Both the position numbers and the translations under genes were made by a program. DNA of 64,000 bases, taken from contig JACKDL010000009.1 of assembly GCA_020633555.1 (NCBI GenBank), positions 124,001 through 188,000 of the forward strand, written 5' to 3'. A model generated the notes under the pieces. It saw only the letters and a program-made list of their open reading frames with translations. It was not told where the DNA came from and did not search any database. The DNA is from Myxococcales bacterium (GTDB lineage: Bacteria; Myxococcota_A; Bradymonadia; UBA7976; UBA1532). This document shows, one piece after another, positions 34,655 through 42,606 of this stretch. Within the stretch, counting starts at the first letter, position 1, and every line of letters starts with the position of its first letter.

Positions 34655-34730
34655 AAGCCATTGAAATCAGGTCATTTCTCATTTTCATGAGCAAAAGGAC
34701 GCTACACGCCCTGTGAGCGGCCGATGGATC
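34655..34730 (+). promoter_or_regulatory. Copy B of the three-copy intergenic element
   Basis: AAGCCATTG, then 36 bases including a perfect hairpin CTCAT-TTTC-ATGAG (34678-34691), then CGCTACA at 34700-34706, 14 bases, and CCGATGGATC (34721-34730). Same element order and same 36 and 14 base spacings as copy C at 61345. It lies 51 bases before the start at 34781. Confidence 0.55.
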
Positions 34731-34780
34731 AGCGAGCCCCGCAGTTCAGCCGGAGTGCTTCGGGAACCAGGAGTCGCGTC

Positions 34781-35593
34781 ATGAGCCGCATCCACAAGCA
34801 GCAGCGCCGCCGTCAGCACAAGGTCGCGGGCCGCAACCGCACCGTCGAGAGCCGGATCAACCTCACCAGCATGATGGGCGGCCTGATGGGGCCGCCCGAG
34901 GCCCACTACGACGACGGGTGCCCGGAGTGCGTGGCGAAGCGGCCCGACGCCGTGCCCAGCGCGCCGCGGATCAGCGCCGAGGCGCTGGCCACCGCCGAGG
35001 CGCGCTGCCAGGCGTGGCTGGCGGCGCACCCACTGGACCGCCAGGCCGCGTACGCCGACGCGCGCTTCGAGCGGCAGGGGCTGACGGCCGCCGAGCAGGC
35101 GCACCTGGCCCGTTTCGTCGACGACTGGCTGCTGTGCGATGCGGGCTGGCCCAAGACGGTGGTGGCCGGGCTGGCGGCAGAGGCCGAGGCGGCCGGCGAG
35201 GGCGAGGTGGCTCAGGCCCTGATGGCCCGGCACCACGCGCGGCTGATGGGGGTGCACGCGCTGCCCGCCGATCCCAAGGCGCCGCGGCTGCGGGGCGTGA
35301 CGAAGGTGGTCCGGCCCGCGGACGGGTCGGCGATCACGCTGCGCTGGACGCCCCCCCGGGCTCTGGGCACCGGGACCTTCCTGGTGCTCCGGCTGTTCCC
35401 GGCGGCGGGCGGTGGCTGGGCGCCGGCGCCGGGGCTGTTGCCTTTCGTGCTGCCCCCCGAGGCCGAGCCCAGCCCGGCCGAGCGGGCCGCGGACCGCGCG
35501 GCGCAGACGCAGAACATGGCAGGCATCTGGGTGATGGCGTGGGCCCGGGACCGCGAGCGCGTGGCGGGGTGCGCTGCCCTGCTGGCGGCGTAG
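34781..35593 (+). CDS. Hypothetical protein with basic N-terminus
   Basis: 270 residues from the ATG at 34781, preceded by AGGAG at 34769-34773 (an earlier ATG at 34724 lies within the shared upstream element). The N-terminus (MSRIHKQQRRRQHK) is strongly basic and may bind nucleic acid. A CPEC motif follows at about residue 47. The middle is helical and Ala-rich; the last 90 residues look beta-rich (TLRWTPPRALGTGTFLVLRL). I do not recognise the family. Confidence 0.6.
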   Translation: MSRIHKQQRRRQHKVAGRNRTVESRINLTSMMGGLMGPPEAHYDDGCPECVAKRPDAVPSAPRISAEALATAEARCQAWLAAHPLDRQAAYADARFERQGLTAAEQAHLARFVDDWLLCDAGWPKTVVAGLAAEAEAAGEGEVAQALMARHHARLMGVHALPADPKAPRLRGVTKVVRPADGSAITLRWTPPRALGTGTFLVLRLFPAAGGGWAPAPGLLPFVLPPEAEPSPAERAADRAAQTQNMAGIWVMAWARDRERVAGCAALLAA

Positions 35594-35607
35594 GCCAGGT
35601 CGCCGCC

Positions 35608-36594
35608 TCAGCCCAGCGCGCGCAGCGCCAGGTCCACCTGCGCCGCCGTGTACCCGTGCCGCTTCCAGTGACCGGGCGCCCAACCGGCGAGGAAGCGGGC
35701 GAAGTCGGCCCAGGCCACGGGGTACAGGGCGCGCCACTCGGCCTCCAGGGCGTCGGCGTCGATCGCGGCGGGCAGCGCGGGGCGCAGCTCGGCGAAGTAG
35801 GCGTCCACCAGCCCATCGGCCTGGGCCAGCAGCTCGGGCTCGGTGAGCGCGCTGCCGAGCAGGTAGGCCAGGTCCTTCACCCCGCAGCCGCCGCCCACGT
35901 ACTGGAAGTCCACGGCGGCGGCGCGGTGGTCGGCGGTGAAGCAGAAGTTGTCCACCTTGGCGTCGCCGTGGATCAGGGTGCGGAAGCGGGCGCCGGTCAG
36001 GCGGGCGTCCAGGGCGGCGGCGGCGTGCTTCAGGCGCGGATCGCTGGTGGCGGCCAGCTCGTCGGGGCGGGTGGCCAGGTGCCAGTAGGCGCCCTCGGGC
36101 CACAGGCCGGTGGGGGCGGTGCCCAGGAAGGTGGCGTGGAAGTGGGCCAGCCAGGCCACGGCGGCCGCGAGCTGGCGGGGGCGGTCTTCGAAGCGGCGGG
36201 CGAAACCTGCGGCGTCCAGGTCCTCCAGGATGAAGGCCTGGCCGTGGTCGCGCTCGGCCACCCCCAGGCAGGCGGGCACGCGGCAGGCGGCGTGGGTCTG
36301 CGCGGCGAAATACTCGTAGAATCGATGCTCTACGGCGTAAGAGCGCAGCTTGCGCTGGTGGGATCGGTCGCTGCCCCAGCCGCGGGGGTGGGCCGCGCCG
36401 GCGGGGGGGCGCACCCACTTCACCACCACCGTGTCCACGGCTGATCCCACGGTGGCGGCCGCGCCGTGCAGGCGCACGCGGCGGATCTCGCCGTAGCCGC
36501 TCCACAAGGACTGGATGCGCTCGCCGGCGGTGGCCGAGTGGGCGCCGCAGGTGGTGGCCACCCAGGTCAGGGCGGCGTGGTCCAGGGTGGGCAC
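35608..36594 (-). CDS. Aminoglycoside phosphotransferase/EcKinase-like small-molecule kinase
   Basis: 328 residues. ILEDLDAAGF, IHGDAKVDNFCF (the catalytic loop of the APH/choline kinase fold, HGD-x4-N) and AVDFQYVGGGCGVKDLAYL (the DFx metal site) are clear and closest to the ecdysteroid-kinase-like (EcKL/DUF1679) branch. The catalytic Asp is intact, in contrast to the kinase-like domain at 29238-32675. It starts 4 bases after the ttcA stop, so the two genes are probably cotranscribed. The substrate is unknown. Confidence 0.78.
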   Translation of the reverse strand: MPTLDHAALTWVATTCGAHSATAGERIQSLWSGYGEIRRVRLHGAAATVGSAVDTVVVKWVRPPAGAAHPRGWGSDRSHQRKLRSYAVEHRFYEYFAAQTHAACRVPACLGVAERDHGQAFILEDLDAAGFARRFEDRPRQLAAAVAWLAHFHATFLGTAPTGLWPEGAYWHLATRPDELAATSDPRLKHAAAALDARLTGARFRTLIHGDAKVDNFCFTADHRAAAVDFQYVGGGCGVKDLAYLLGSALTEPELLAQADGLVDAYFAELRPALPAAIDADALEAEWRALYPVAWADFARFLAGWAPGHWKRHGYTAAQVDLALRALG

Positions 36595-36598
36595 GGCC

Positions 36599-37492
36599 TC
36601 AGCCGCCGATGGTCACCAGGGTGACGGCCTGGGCGGTGGGGCCGTCGCTGGCGGGCTGGCTGTCGCACCCGCCACCCAAGGCGTCGATGGGATCGGCGCC
36701 GGTGTCGCCCTGGGCGCCGGCGGCGGCCACGGCGGCGGCCACGCCCTGGTCCAGCAGGTGGCTGGCGCGCACGTTCTTCAGCGCCGCCAGCATCACCTCG
36801 CGCACGTTGGGGATGGTCTGCTCCAGGTTGGCCAGCAGGTGGCCCATCTGCTCGCGCTGCAGGCCGGGCTGGCTGCCGCACAGGTTGCACGGGAGGATGG
36901 GGTACGCGGCCTCGGCGGCGTGCTCGATGATGTCGGCCTCGGCGATCTCGATCATGGGCCGGATGACGTCGAAGCGGTCGCAGTCGGTGCGGTACTTGGC
37001 CGGCATGGCCTGCAGCTTGCCCGCGAAGAACATGTTCATGAGCGCGGTTTCCAGCGCGTCGTCGCGGTGGTGGCCCAGGGCGATCTTGGTGCACCCGTGG
37101 CGCTCGGCCACGTCGTACAAGATGCCCCGACGCAGCCGCGAGCAGGCCGAGCAGTAGGTGCCGCCGGGCTTGGTGAGCTCCACCACCACGCTGTAGGTGT
37201 CGCGCTGCACGATCTCGTAGGGGGCGCCGAACTCGGCCAGCCACTTCGCCAGCGGGGCGCCGTCGTAGCCGGGCTGCACCTGATCGAGGTGCACGGCCAC
37301 GATCTCGAAGGGGAAGGGCGAGCGAGCGCGCACCCGCCACAGCAGGTCGAGCAGGGTGTAGCTGTCCTTGCCGCCCGACATGCACACCATGATCTTGTCG
37401 TCGGGCTCGATGAGCCCGTAGTCGCGGATGGTGCGCAGCAGGCGGCGGTAGATGCGCTTGAAGCGCTTCTCGGACGGGGTGGGCGCAGCCAT
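36599..37492 (-). CDS. ttcA: tRNA 2-thiocytidine(32) synthetase TtcA
   Basis: 297 residues. The PP-loop SGGKDS is at residues 39-44. CSAC (114/117) and CNLC (202/205) are the Cys pairs that bind the iron-sulfur cluster and carry sulfur. GHHRDDALET is the second nucleotide-binding motif. The enzyme thiolates C32 of some tRNAs with ATP. The last 40 residues are a low-complexity extension beyond the E. coli end. Upstream gene of a two-gene unit with the APH-like kinase. Confidence 0.9.
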   Translation of the reverse strand: MAAPTPSEKRFKRIYRRLLRTIRDYGLIEPDDKIMVCMSGGKDSYTLLDLLWRVRARSPFPFEIVAVHLDQVQPGYDGAPLAKWLAEFGAPYEIVQRDTYSVVVELTKPGGTYCSACSRLRRGILYDVAERHGCTKIALGHHRDDALETALMNMFFAGKLQAMPAKYRTDCDRFDVIRPMIEIAEADIIEHAAEAAYPILPCNLCGSQPGLQREQMGHLLANLEQTIPNVREVMLAALKNVRASHLLDQGVAAAVAAAGAQGDTGADPIDALGGGCDSQPASDGPTAQAVTLVTIGG

Positions 37493-37639
37493 GGCGGGGC
37501 TCCAGGGGTGGCGCGAAGGGGCGCACGGTGCCGAAGCCGGTCGCCGGCTGTCAAATGGCGAGCCGTGACGGGCGCTTCCGCCAGCCGACGGTCCGTGCTA
37601 GATCGCGGCGTTTCCTCTCTCGCCCGTGAGACTTCGACG

Positions 37640-39598
37640 ATGGCCGAGCCCCAGCACGCCCCCGAGCCCATGGCCGCCGACGAGCCCGTCGAGCGCCTGC
37701 TCACCACCCCCGACCTGAACGCCGTGGCCGAGATCCTCGAGGCCATGCCCCTGAAGCCGGGCACGGTGCACACCGGCACGGTGCAGCGGGTAGGGGCCGA
37801 CGCGGTGGTGGTGGCGCTGCCCGACGAGCTGCCCGCCGTCCAGGTGCCCGCCGATCAGTTCAGCAGCGCGCCCATGGCCGGCGCCGAGCTGACGGTCTAC
37901 GTGGAGCGCGTGGACGACGAGGGCGTGGCCCACGGCAACCTGCACAAGGCCGCCCGCCTGGCCCTGTGGGACCGCCTCGAGGCCGCCGTGAAGGAGGGCG
38001 CCGAGCTGGAGGGCGAGGTGATCTCGGCCAGCGCCAGCGGCGTCAGCGTGGACGTGCTGGGCCTGAAGGCCCACTGCGCCCGCCGGCAGCTCGGCCTGTC
38101 CGCCGGCCAGTCGCCCGAGGCCCTGCTGGGCCAGCGCCTGACCTTCCGGGTCACCGGCTTCGACGCCCGCAAGGGCAACCTGGCCCTGTCGCGCACCGCC
38201 GTGGGCGCGGGCGAGGTGGAGCACGAGGACGAGCCGCTGGCCGAGGGCCAGGTGCGCGCCGGCGTGGTGAAGGGCCTGACCCACTTCGGCGCCTTCGTGC
38301 GCCTGGGCCAGGGCGTCGAGGGGCTGCTGCCCATCAGCGAGATGAGCTGGGCCCGCCTGGGCCACCCCCGCGAGCTGCTGGCGGTGGGCGATCACGTGCA
38401 GGTGATGGTGCTGAGCTTCGATCCCGAGGCGAAGAAGGTGCGCCTGGGGCTCAAGCAGCTCAGCGAGGATCCCTGGAGCAACGCCGACAGCAAGTACGCC
38501 CCCGGCACCCGGGTGACCGCGCCGGTGCACAGCGTCACCGAGTTCGGCGTGTTCGTGGAGCTGGAGCCGGGCGTCGAGGGCCTGGTGCACAAGACCGAGC
38601 TGAGCTGGACCAGGCGCATCAACCACCCCAAGGAGCTGGTGAAGCCGGGCGATCTGCTGGACCTGGTGGTGCTGCGGGTGGACGTCGGGCACCGCAAGCT
38701 GGGCCTGAGCCTGAAGCAGACCACCGACGATCCCTACGCCGCGCTGCGCGATCAGTACCCCGCCGGCACGCGGCTGAAGGGCACCGTGAGCAGCGTCACC
38801 GACTTCGGCGTGTTCGTGGCGCTGGCCGAGGGCATCGACGGGCTGGTTCACAAGAGCGACCTGACCTGGGGCGAGGCCACCGATCCCCGCGAGCTGTTCA
38901 AGAAGGGCCAGCCCATCGAGGTGATGATGCTGGACATCGACGCCGAGCGGCAGCGCATCAGCCTGGGCGTCAAGCAGCTCGGCCCCGACGAGGACGCGGC
39001 GAAGTTCGAGGCCCTGGAGGTGGGCGCCCTGGTGCCCGTCACCGTGGCGCGGGTGGTGGACTTCGGCGCCTTCGCGGCGCTCGAGAGCGGCCTGGAGGGG
39101 CTGCTGCACCGCTCGGAGCTGGATCAGGGCAACGTGGAGGACGCCCGCGAGGTGCTGAAGGCCGGGCAGACCCTGCTGGCCCGCGTGATGGCCGTGGAGC
39201 CCGCCCGCCGGCGCATCAGCCTGAGCCTGAAGGGCGTGGAGCAGCCCGAGCAGCCGGCGACCAGCGAGGCGGCCGAGCCGGCCGTGCCCGCCGAGGCTGC
39301 GCCGGTGCCCACCCAGCCCACGCCCGACACGCCGGCGGATCCCGAGCCGCCCAGCGATCCCGAGCCCGCCGCCGAGGCCGAGCCCGCCGAGAGTGAGCCC
39401 GAGACCCCGGCGGACCCCGCGCCGCCCAGCGATCCCGAGCCCGCCGCCAAGGCCGCCGAGGCGCCGGCCGACACGCCTGCGAGCCCCCTGCTGGCCGACG
39501 GCGCCCGCCCGTCGGTGGCCGCCCTGGACGACAAGCTCGCCGCGCTGATGCAGGCCCTGCCCCCCAAGGCCGCGGAGCCCAAGAAGGATCAGGAGTAG
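37640..39598 (+). CDS. Ribosomal protein S1-like protein with six S1 domains and an acidic tail
   Basis: 652 residues from the ATG at 37640. Six consecutive S1 RNA-binding (OB fold) domains are readable; domains 3-6 have the classic core (GVVKGLTHFGAFVRL, HSVTEFGVFVEL, SSVTDFGVFVAL, ARVVDFGAFAAL). Domains 1 and 2 are diverged, as in true S1, where they dock on the 30S ribosome. After residue about 530 comes a Pro/Glu/Ala tail with the repeat PSDPEPAA. E. coli S1 is 557 residues. It probably serves as S1 or as a closely related translation factor. pfk follows after 4 bases. Confidence 0.82.
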   Translation: MAEPQHAPEPMAADEPVERLLTTPDLNAVAEILEAMPLKPGTVHTGTVQRVGADAVVVALPDELPAVQVPADQFSSAPMAGAELTVYVERVDDEGVAHGNLHKAARLALWDRLEAAVKEGAELEGEVISASASGVSVDVLGLKAHCARRQLGLSAGQSPEALLGQRLTFRVTGFDARKGNLALSRTAVGAGEVEHEDEPLAEGQVRAGVVKGLTHFGAFVRLGQGVEGLLPISEMSWARLGHPRELLAVGDHVQVMVLSFDPEAKKVRLGLKQLSEDPWSNADSKYAPGTRVTAPVHSVTEFGVFVELEPGVEGLVHKTELSWTRRINHPKELVKPGDLLDLVVLRVDVGHRKLGLSLKQTTDDPYAALRDQYPAGTRLKGTVSSVTDFGVFVALAEGIDGLVHKSDLTWGEATDPRELFKKGQPIEVMMLDIDAERQRISLGVKQLGPDEDAAKFEALEVGALVPVTVARVVDFGAFAALESGLEGLLHRSELDQGNVEDAREVLKAGQTLLARVMAVEPARRRISLSLKGVEQPEQPATSEAAEPAVPAEAAPVPTQPTPDTPADPEPPSDPEPAAEAEPAESEPETPADPAPPSDPEPAAKAAEAPADTPASPLLADGARPSVAALDDKLAALMQALPPKAAEPKKDQE

Positions 39599-39602
39599 CC
39601 CC

Positions 39603-40697
39603 ATGCCCGGCCCCCGCATCGCGATCCTGACCAGCGGGGGCGACGCCCCAGGCATGAACGCGGCCATCCGCGCGGCCACCCTGGTGGGCCAGGCCCGCGG
39701 GGCCACGGTGCTGGGGGTGCGGCACGGCTACCGGGGGTTGGTGGAGGGCGACTTCCACCTGCTCGAGCGCGCCGACGTGCAGGACATCGTGCGGCAGGGC
39801 GGGACGATGCTGGGCACGGCCCGCTGCCCCGAGTTCGCCGAGCGCTCGGTGCGCGACGTGGCCCGCCGGCGCCTGAAGGACGCCCGCGTGGACAAGGTGC
39901 TGGTCATCGGCGGCAACGGCTCGCTCACCGGGGCCCACGCCCTGGGGCAGCCGGTGGAGCAGCTCGAAGACTGGGCGGTGAAGGTGGTGGGCCTGCCCGC
40001 CAGCATCGACAACGACGTGGGCTGCACCAGCCTGGCCATCGGCGTCGACACGGCCATGAACACCATCGTCGAGGCGGCCGACCGCATCGCCGACACGGCC
40101 ACCGCCCACGACCGCACCTTCATCGTCGAGGTCATGGGCCGCGACTGCGGCTACCTGGCCATGGCGGCCGGGGTGGGCGCGGGCGCCGATCGGGTGCTGT
40201 TCCGCGAGGCCGGCCTGCCCTTCGACGAGGTGGTGGACAAGGTGTGTGACACGGTCCGCGCGGCCCACGCCCGGGGGAACAAGCGGGCCCTGGTGATCAT
40301 GAGCGAGGGCATCCAGGTGCCGGTCGCGGAACTGAAGACCGCCGTGGACGCCCGCCTGGCCGGCCTGGGCGACGCCGATCCCGAGGCCGAGCTGCGGGTG
40401 ACCGTGTTGGGGCACCTGGTGCGCGGGGGCCGCCCCTCGGCGCTCGACCGCCTGATGGCCAGCCGCGTGGCCCACGCCGCCGTGCACGGGCTGCTCACCG
40501 GCGCGCAGGATCAGATGGTGGCCTGGAACCCCGGCCGCCCGCCCACCGGGGCCACCCGCTCACCGGTGGATCCCCGCTGCTGGCTGGTGCCCCTGGCCGA
40601 CGTGCTCACCGAGACGAAGGCGCTGCTCGACGGCACCAGCCCGCAGGCCCAGTGGCGGGTGAAGGTCTTCGACGAGCTCGAGGGCGTCTTCGGCTGA
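39603..40697 (+). CDS. pfkA: 6-phosphofructokinase
   Basis: 364 residues. TSGGDAPGMNAAIR, GGTMLGTAR (Arg74), PASIDNDVGCT (Asp136 and Asp138) and VEVMGRDCGYLA are the phosphofructokinase core. Position 105, the Asp of GGDGS in E. coli (Asp103, which helps hold Mg-ATP), is Asn here (GGNGS). The following Gly is the residue typical of ATP-dependent enzymes (PPi enzymes have Asp). So ATP dependence is likely but activity may be changed. It lies 4 bases after the S1-like gene, with an AGGAG near the upstream stop. Confidence 0.88.
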   Translation: MPGPRIAILTSGGDAPGMNAAIRAATLVGQARGATVLGVRHGYRGLVEGDFHLLERADVQDIVRQGGTMLGTARCPEFAERSVRDVARRRLKDARVDKVLVIGGNGSLTGAHALGQPVEQLEDWAVKVVGLPASIDNDVGCTSLAIGVDTAMNTIVEAADRIADTATAHDRTFIVEVMGRDCGYLAMAAGVGAGADRVLFREAGLPFDEVVDKVCDTVRAAHARGNKRALVIMSEGIQVPVAELKTAVDARLAGLGDADPEAELRVTVLGHLVRGGRPSALDRLMASRVAHAAVHGLLTGAQDQMVAWNPGRPPTGATRSPVDPRCWLVPLADVLTETKALLDGTSPQAQWRVKVFDELEGVFG

Positions 40698-40716
40698 TCG
40701 GCTGGCCGCCGGCTCG

Positions 40717-42606
40717 CTACCCCTGCCACGCCAGGCTGAGGAACAGCCGCCGCCCCGGCAGGGGCTGCTGCGCGGTGTCCTGCCCCTGCGCGTCCAGTGC
40801 GTTGCGGATCTCGGCGCCCGCCGAGAACCCCTGCCCCAGCGGCCCATCGACCCCCAGATCCACCGTGCCGTAGGCCGGCACCGAGCGGCTCTCGAAGGTG
40901 TCCACGTACGCCCGGCTGCGCCAGGTCCAGCGGGTGAAGGCCCGCGCGGGCCCCACCCAGGCGGCCACCTGCCCGTCCACCCGGTGCGCCGGCCGGTAGG
41001 GCAGCGCCGCCCCCAGCGCGTCGTCGAAGTGGGCCCGCAGGCCCGTCCAGCTCACGCCCACCGATCCCCAGCGCCCCTCGGTGGCCACCCGGGCCTCCAG
41101 CCCGTCCACCCGGGCGGCAAACCGGTCCTGGGCCTGCACCCGGTACGCCCCCAGGGGCGCGAACAAGATCAGCCGGTCGTAGCGCTGGGCGAAGCCCACC
41201 AGCTCCGCCGACACCCGCCGGGCGGCCCACTGCAGCCCCAGATCGGCCCCCCAGCCGTCCTCGGCCCGCAAGCCCGGATCGCCCCGCACGCCCTGGCCCA
41301 CGAAGTAGCGCTCGTCGAAGCCGGGATCGCGGAACAGCCGGCCCAGGTTGCCCCGCAGCCACAGCGGGCCCACCAGCCGCCAGGCCAGGCCGCCGTGGGG
41401 CGCCACGATGGCGGCGCGCTCGGTGTTCAGGTCCAGCCGCAGGGCGCCGGTGAGGCTCAGGCGCGGGTGCACGGCCCAGGTGTCCACCGCCGTCAGCGCG
41501 CCGCGCAGGCGGGCCTCGTCGCGGGCGGGCTCGGTGCTTGGATCGCCCGTGGTCTCGGTGTGAGCGGCCTCGCGGCGCAGCTCGCCCAGGGCGCTCAGGG
41601 CGTGCTCGCCCAGCGCCCGCGCCACCCGCCCGGTGGCGCCCACGGTGGTGTCCTGCAGCTCGAAGCGGGTGGGCCCTGCGAACACGGGCTGGGGATCGTC
41701 GAAGGCGTAGGCCTCGATGCGCCCGAAGGCCACCAGCCGGGCCTGGGTGGGCGCGGTGGATGGCGTGCGCCAGCCCGCGGCCGCCTGCAGCCGCCGGCGG
41801 GCCGAGGCGCTGCGGGTGCGCTCGAACTGCTCCACCCCGGGCTCGCCGCGCTCCAGGGCCAGCCCCTCCACCAGCCCGAACAGGCGCCCGTGACCGTCCG
41901 CCAGGTCCCAGTGGCCCTTCACCAGGCCCCCGCCCTGGGCCGACTGGTTGTTCTGGCGCAGGCGGCGGTTGCCATTCACGTCCAGGTAGGGAAAATCGCC
42001 CTCCGCGGCGCTCACCTGGCCCACGGCCAGCAAGCCGGCGCCGCCGTCGCCCCAGCCCAGCGCGCCGTCCAGGCGCCCGCTGCCCACGGTGCCCGCCCGC
42101 AGGCGCACCTCGGCCAGCCGGCCCAGCCGCGGGGGGCGGGTGATCAGGCGCAGCACGCCCCCCTGGGCGCCGCTGCCGTAGGCGGCGCCGGCGGCGCCGC
42201 GCAGCAGCTCGGCGCGCTCGATGAGGGCGGCCGGCACGCTGCCCAGATCCACGGCGCTGCCCCGGCCCCCGTCCAGGGGCAGGTCGTCGAGGAGCACCGC
42301 CACCTGATGGGCGCTGGCCCCGCGCACCTGCAGCCAGGCCGCGCGGCCGGTGCCCCCGGTTCGACGCACGTGGGCGCCCGGCGCGCCCTCGAGCACGTCC
42401 ACCAGGTCCGGCGCCGCCCCGGGGCGCTCGTCGGGCCGCACGGTGGTCACGAAGGCGCTCGGCACCCGCTCGTCCCCGTCGGGCGCGCGGGCGCCGATGA
42501 CCACCACCTCGGTGGGGGTCGGCGGCGGCGCCGCCAGGATGAGCAGAAGGAGAGGGCCGCACAGCATGGGGCTGCGAACGCTACTGGGCGCGGTGCGCCC
42601 CCGCAA
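40717..42606 (-). CDS. TonB-dependent receptor (BtuB-like)
   Basis: 629 residues. The start at TTG 42606 gives a basic N-region followed by a hydrophobic signal; an ATG at 42567 would leave no positive N-region. A plug domain (LVDVLEGAPGAHVRRTGG, LDDLPLDGG, IERAELLRGAAGAAYG, GGVLRLITR) precedes a long beta-barrel ending in a Trp-Gln-Gly, where Phe or Trp is usual. The ligand is not shown; there is no riboswitch in front. It is divergent from the lipoprotein at 42566 and their 5' ends overlap by 41 bases with this start, suggesting joint function, for example substrate capture. Confidence 0.82.
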   Translation of the reverse strand: MRGRTAPSSVRSPMLCGPLLLLILAAPPPTPTEVVVIGARAPDGDERVPSAFVTTVRPDERPGAAPDLVDVLEGAPGAHVRRTGGTGRAAWLQVRGASAHQVAVLLDDLPLDGGRGSAVDLGSVPAALIERAELLRGAAGAAYGSGAQGGVLRLITRPPRLGRLAEVRLRAGTVGSGRLDGALGWGDGGAGLLAVGQVSAAEGDFPYLDVNGNRRLRQNNQSAQGGGLVKGHWDLADGHGRLFGLVEGLALERGEPGVEQFERTRSASARRRLQAAAGWRTPSTAPTQARLVAFGRIEAYAFDDPQPVFAGPTRFELQDTTVGATGRVARALGEHALSALGELRREAAHTETTGDPSTEPARDEARLRGALTAVDTWAVHPRLSLTGALRLDLNTERAAIVAPHGGLAWRLVGPLWLRGNLGRLFRDPGFDERYFVGQGVRGDPGLRAEDGWGADLGLQWAARRVSAELVGFAQRYDRLILFAPLGAYRVQAQDRFAARVDGLEARVATEGRWGSVGVSWTGLRAHFDDALGAALPYRPAHRVDGQVAAWVGPARAFTRWTWRSRAYVDTFESRSVPAYGTVDLGVDGPLGQGFSAGAEIRNALDAQGQDTAQQPLPGRRLFLSLAWQG

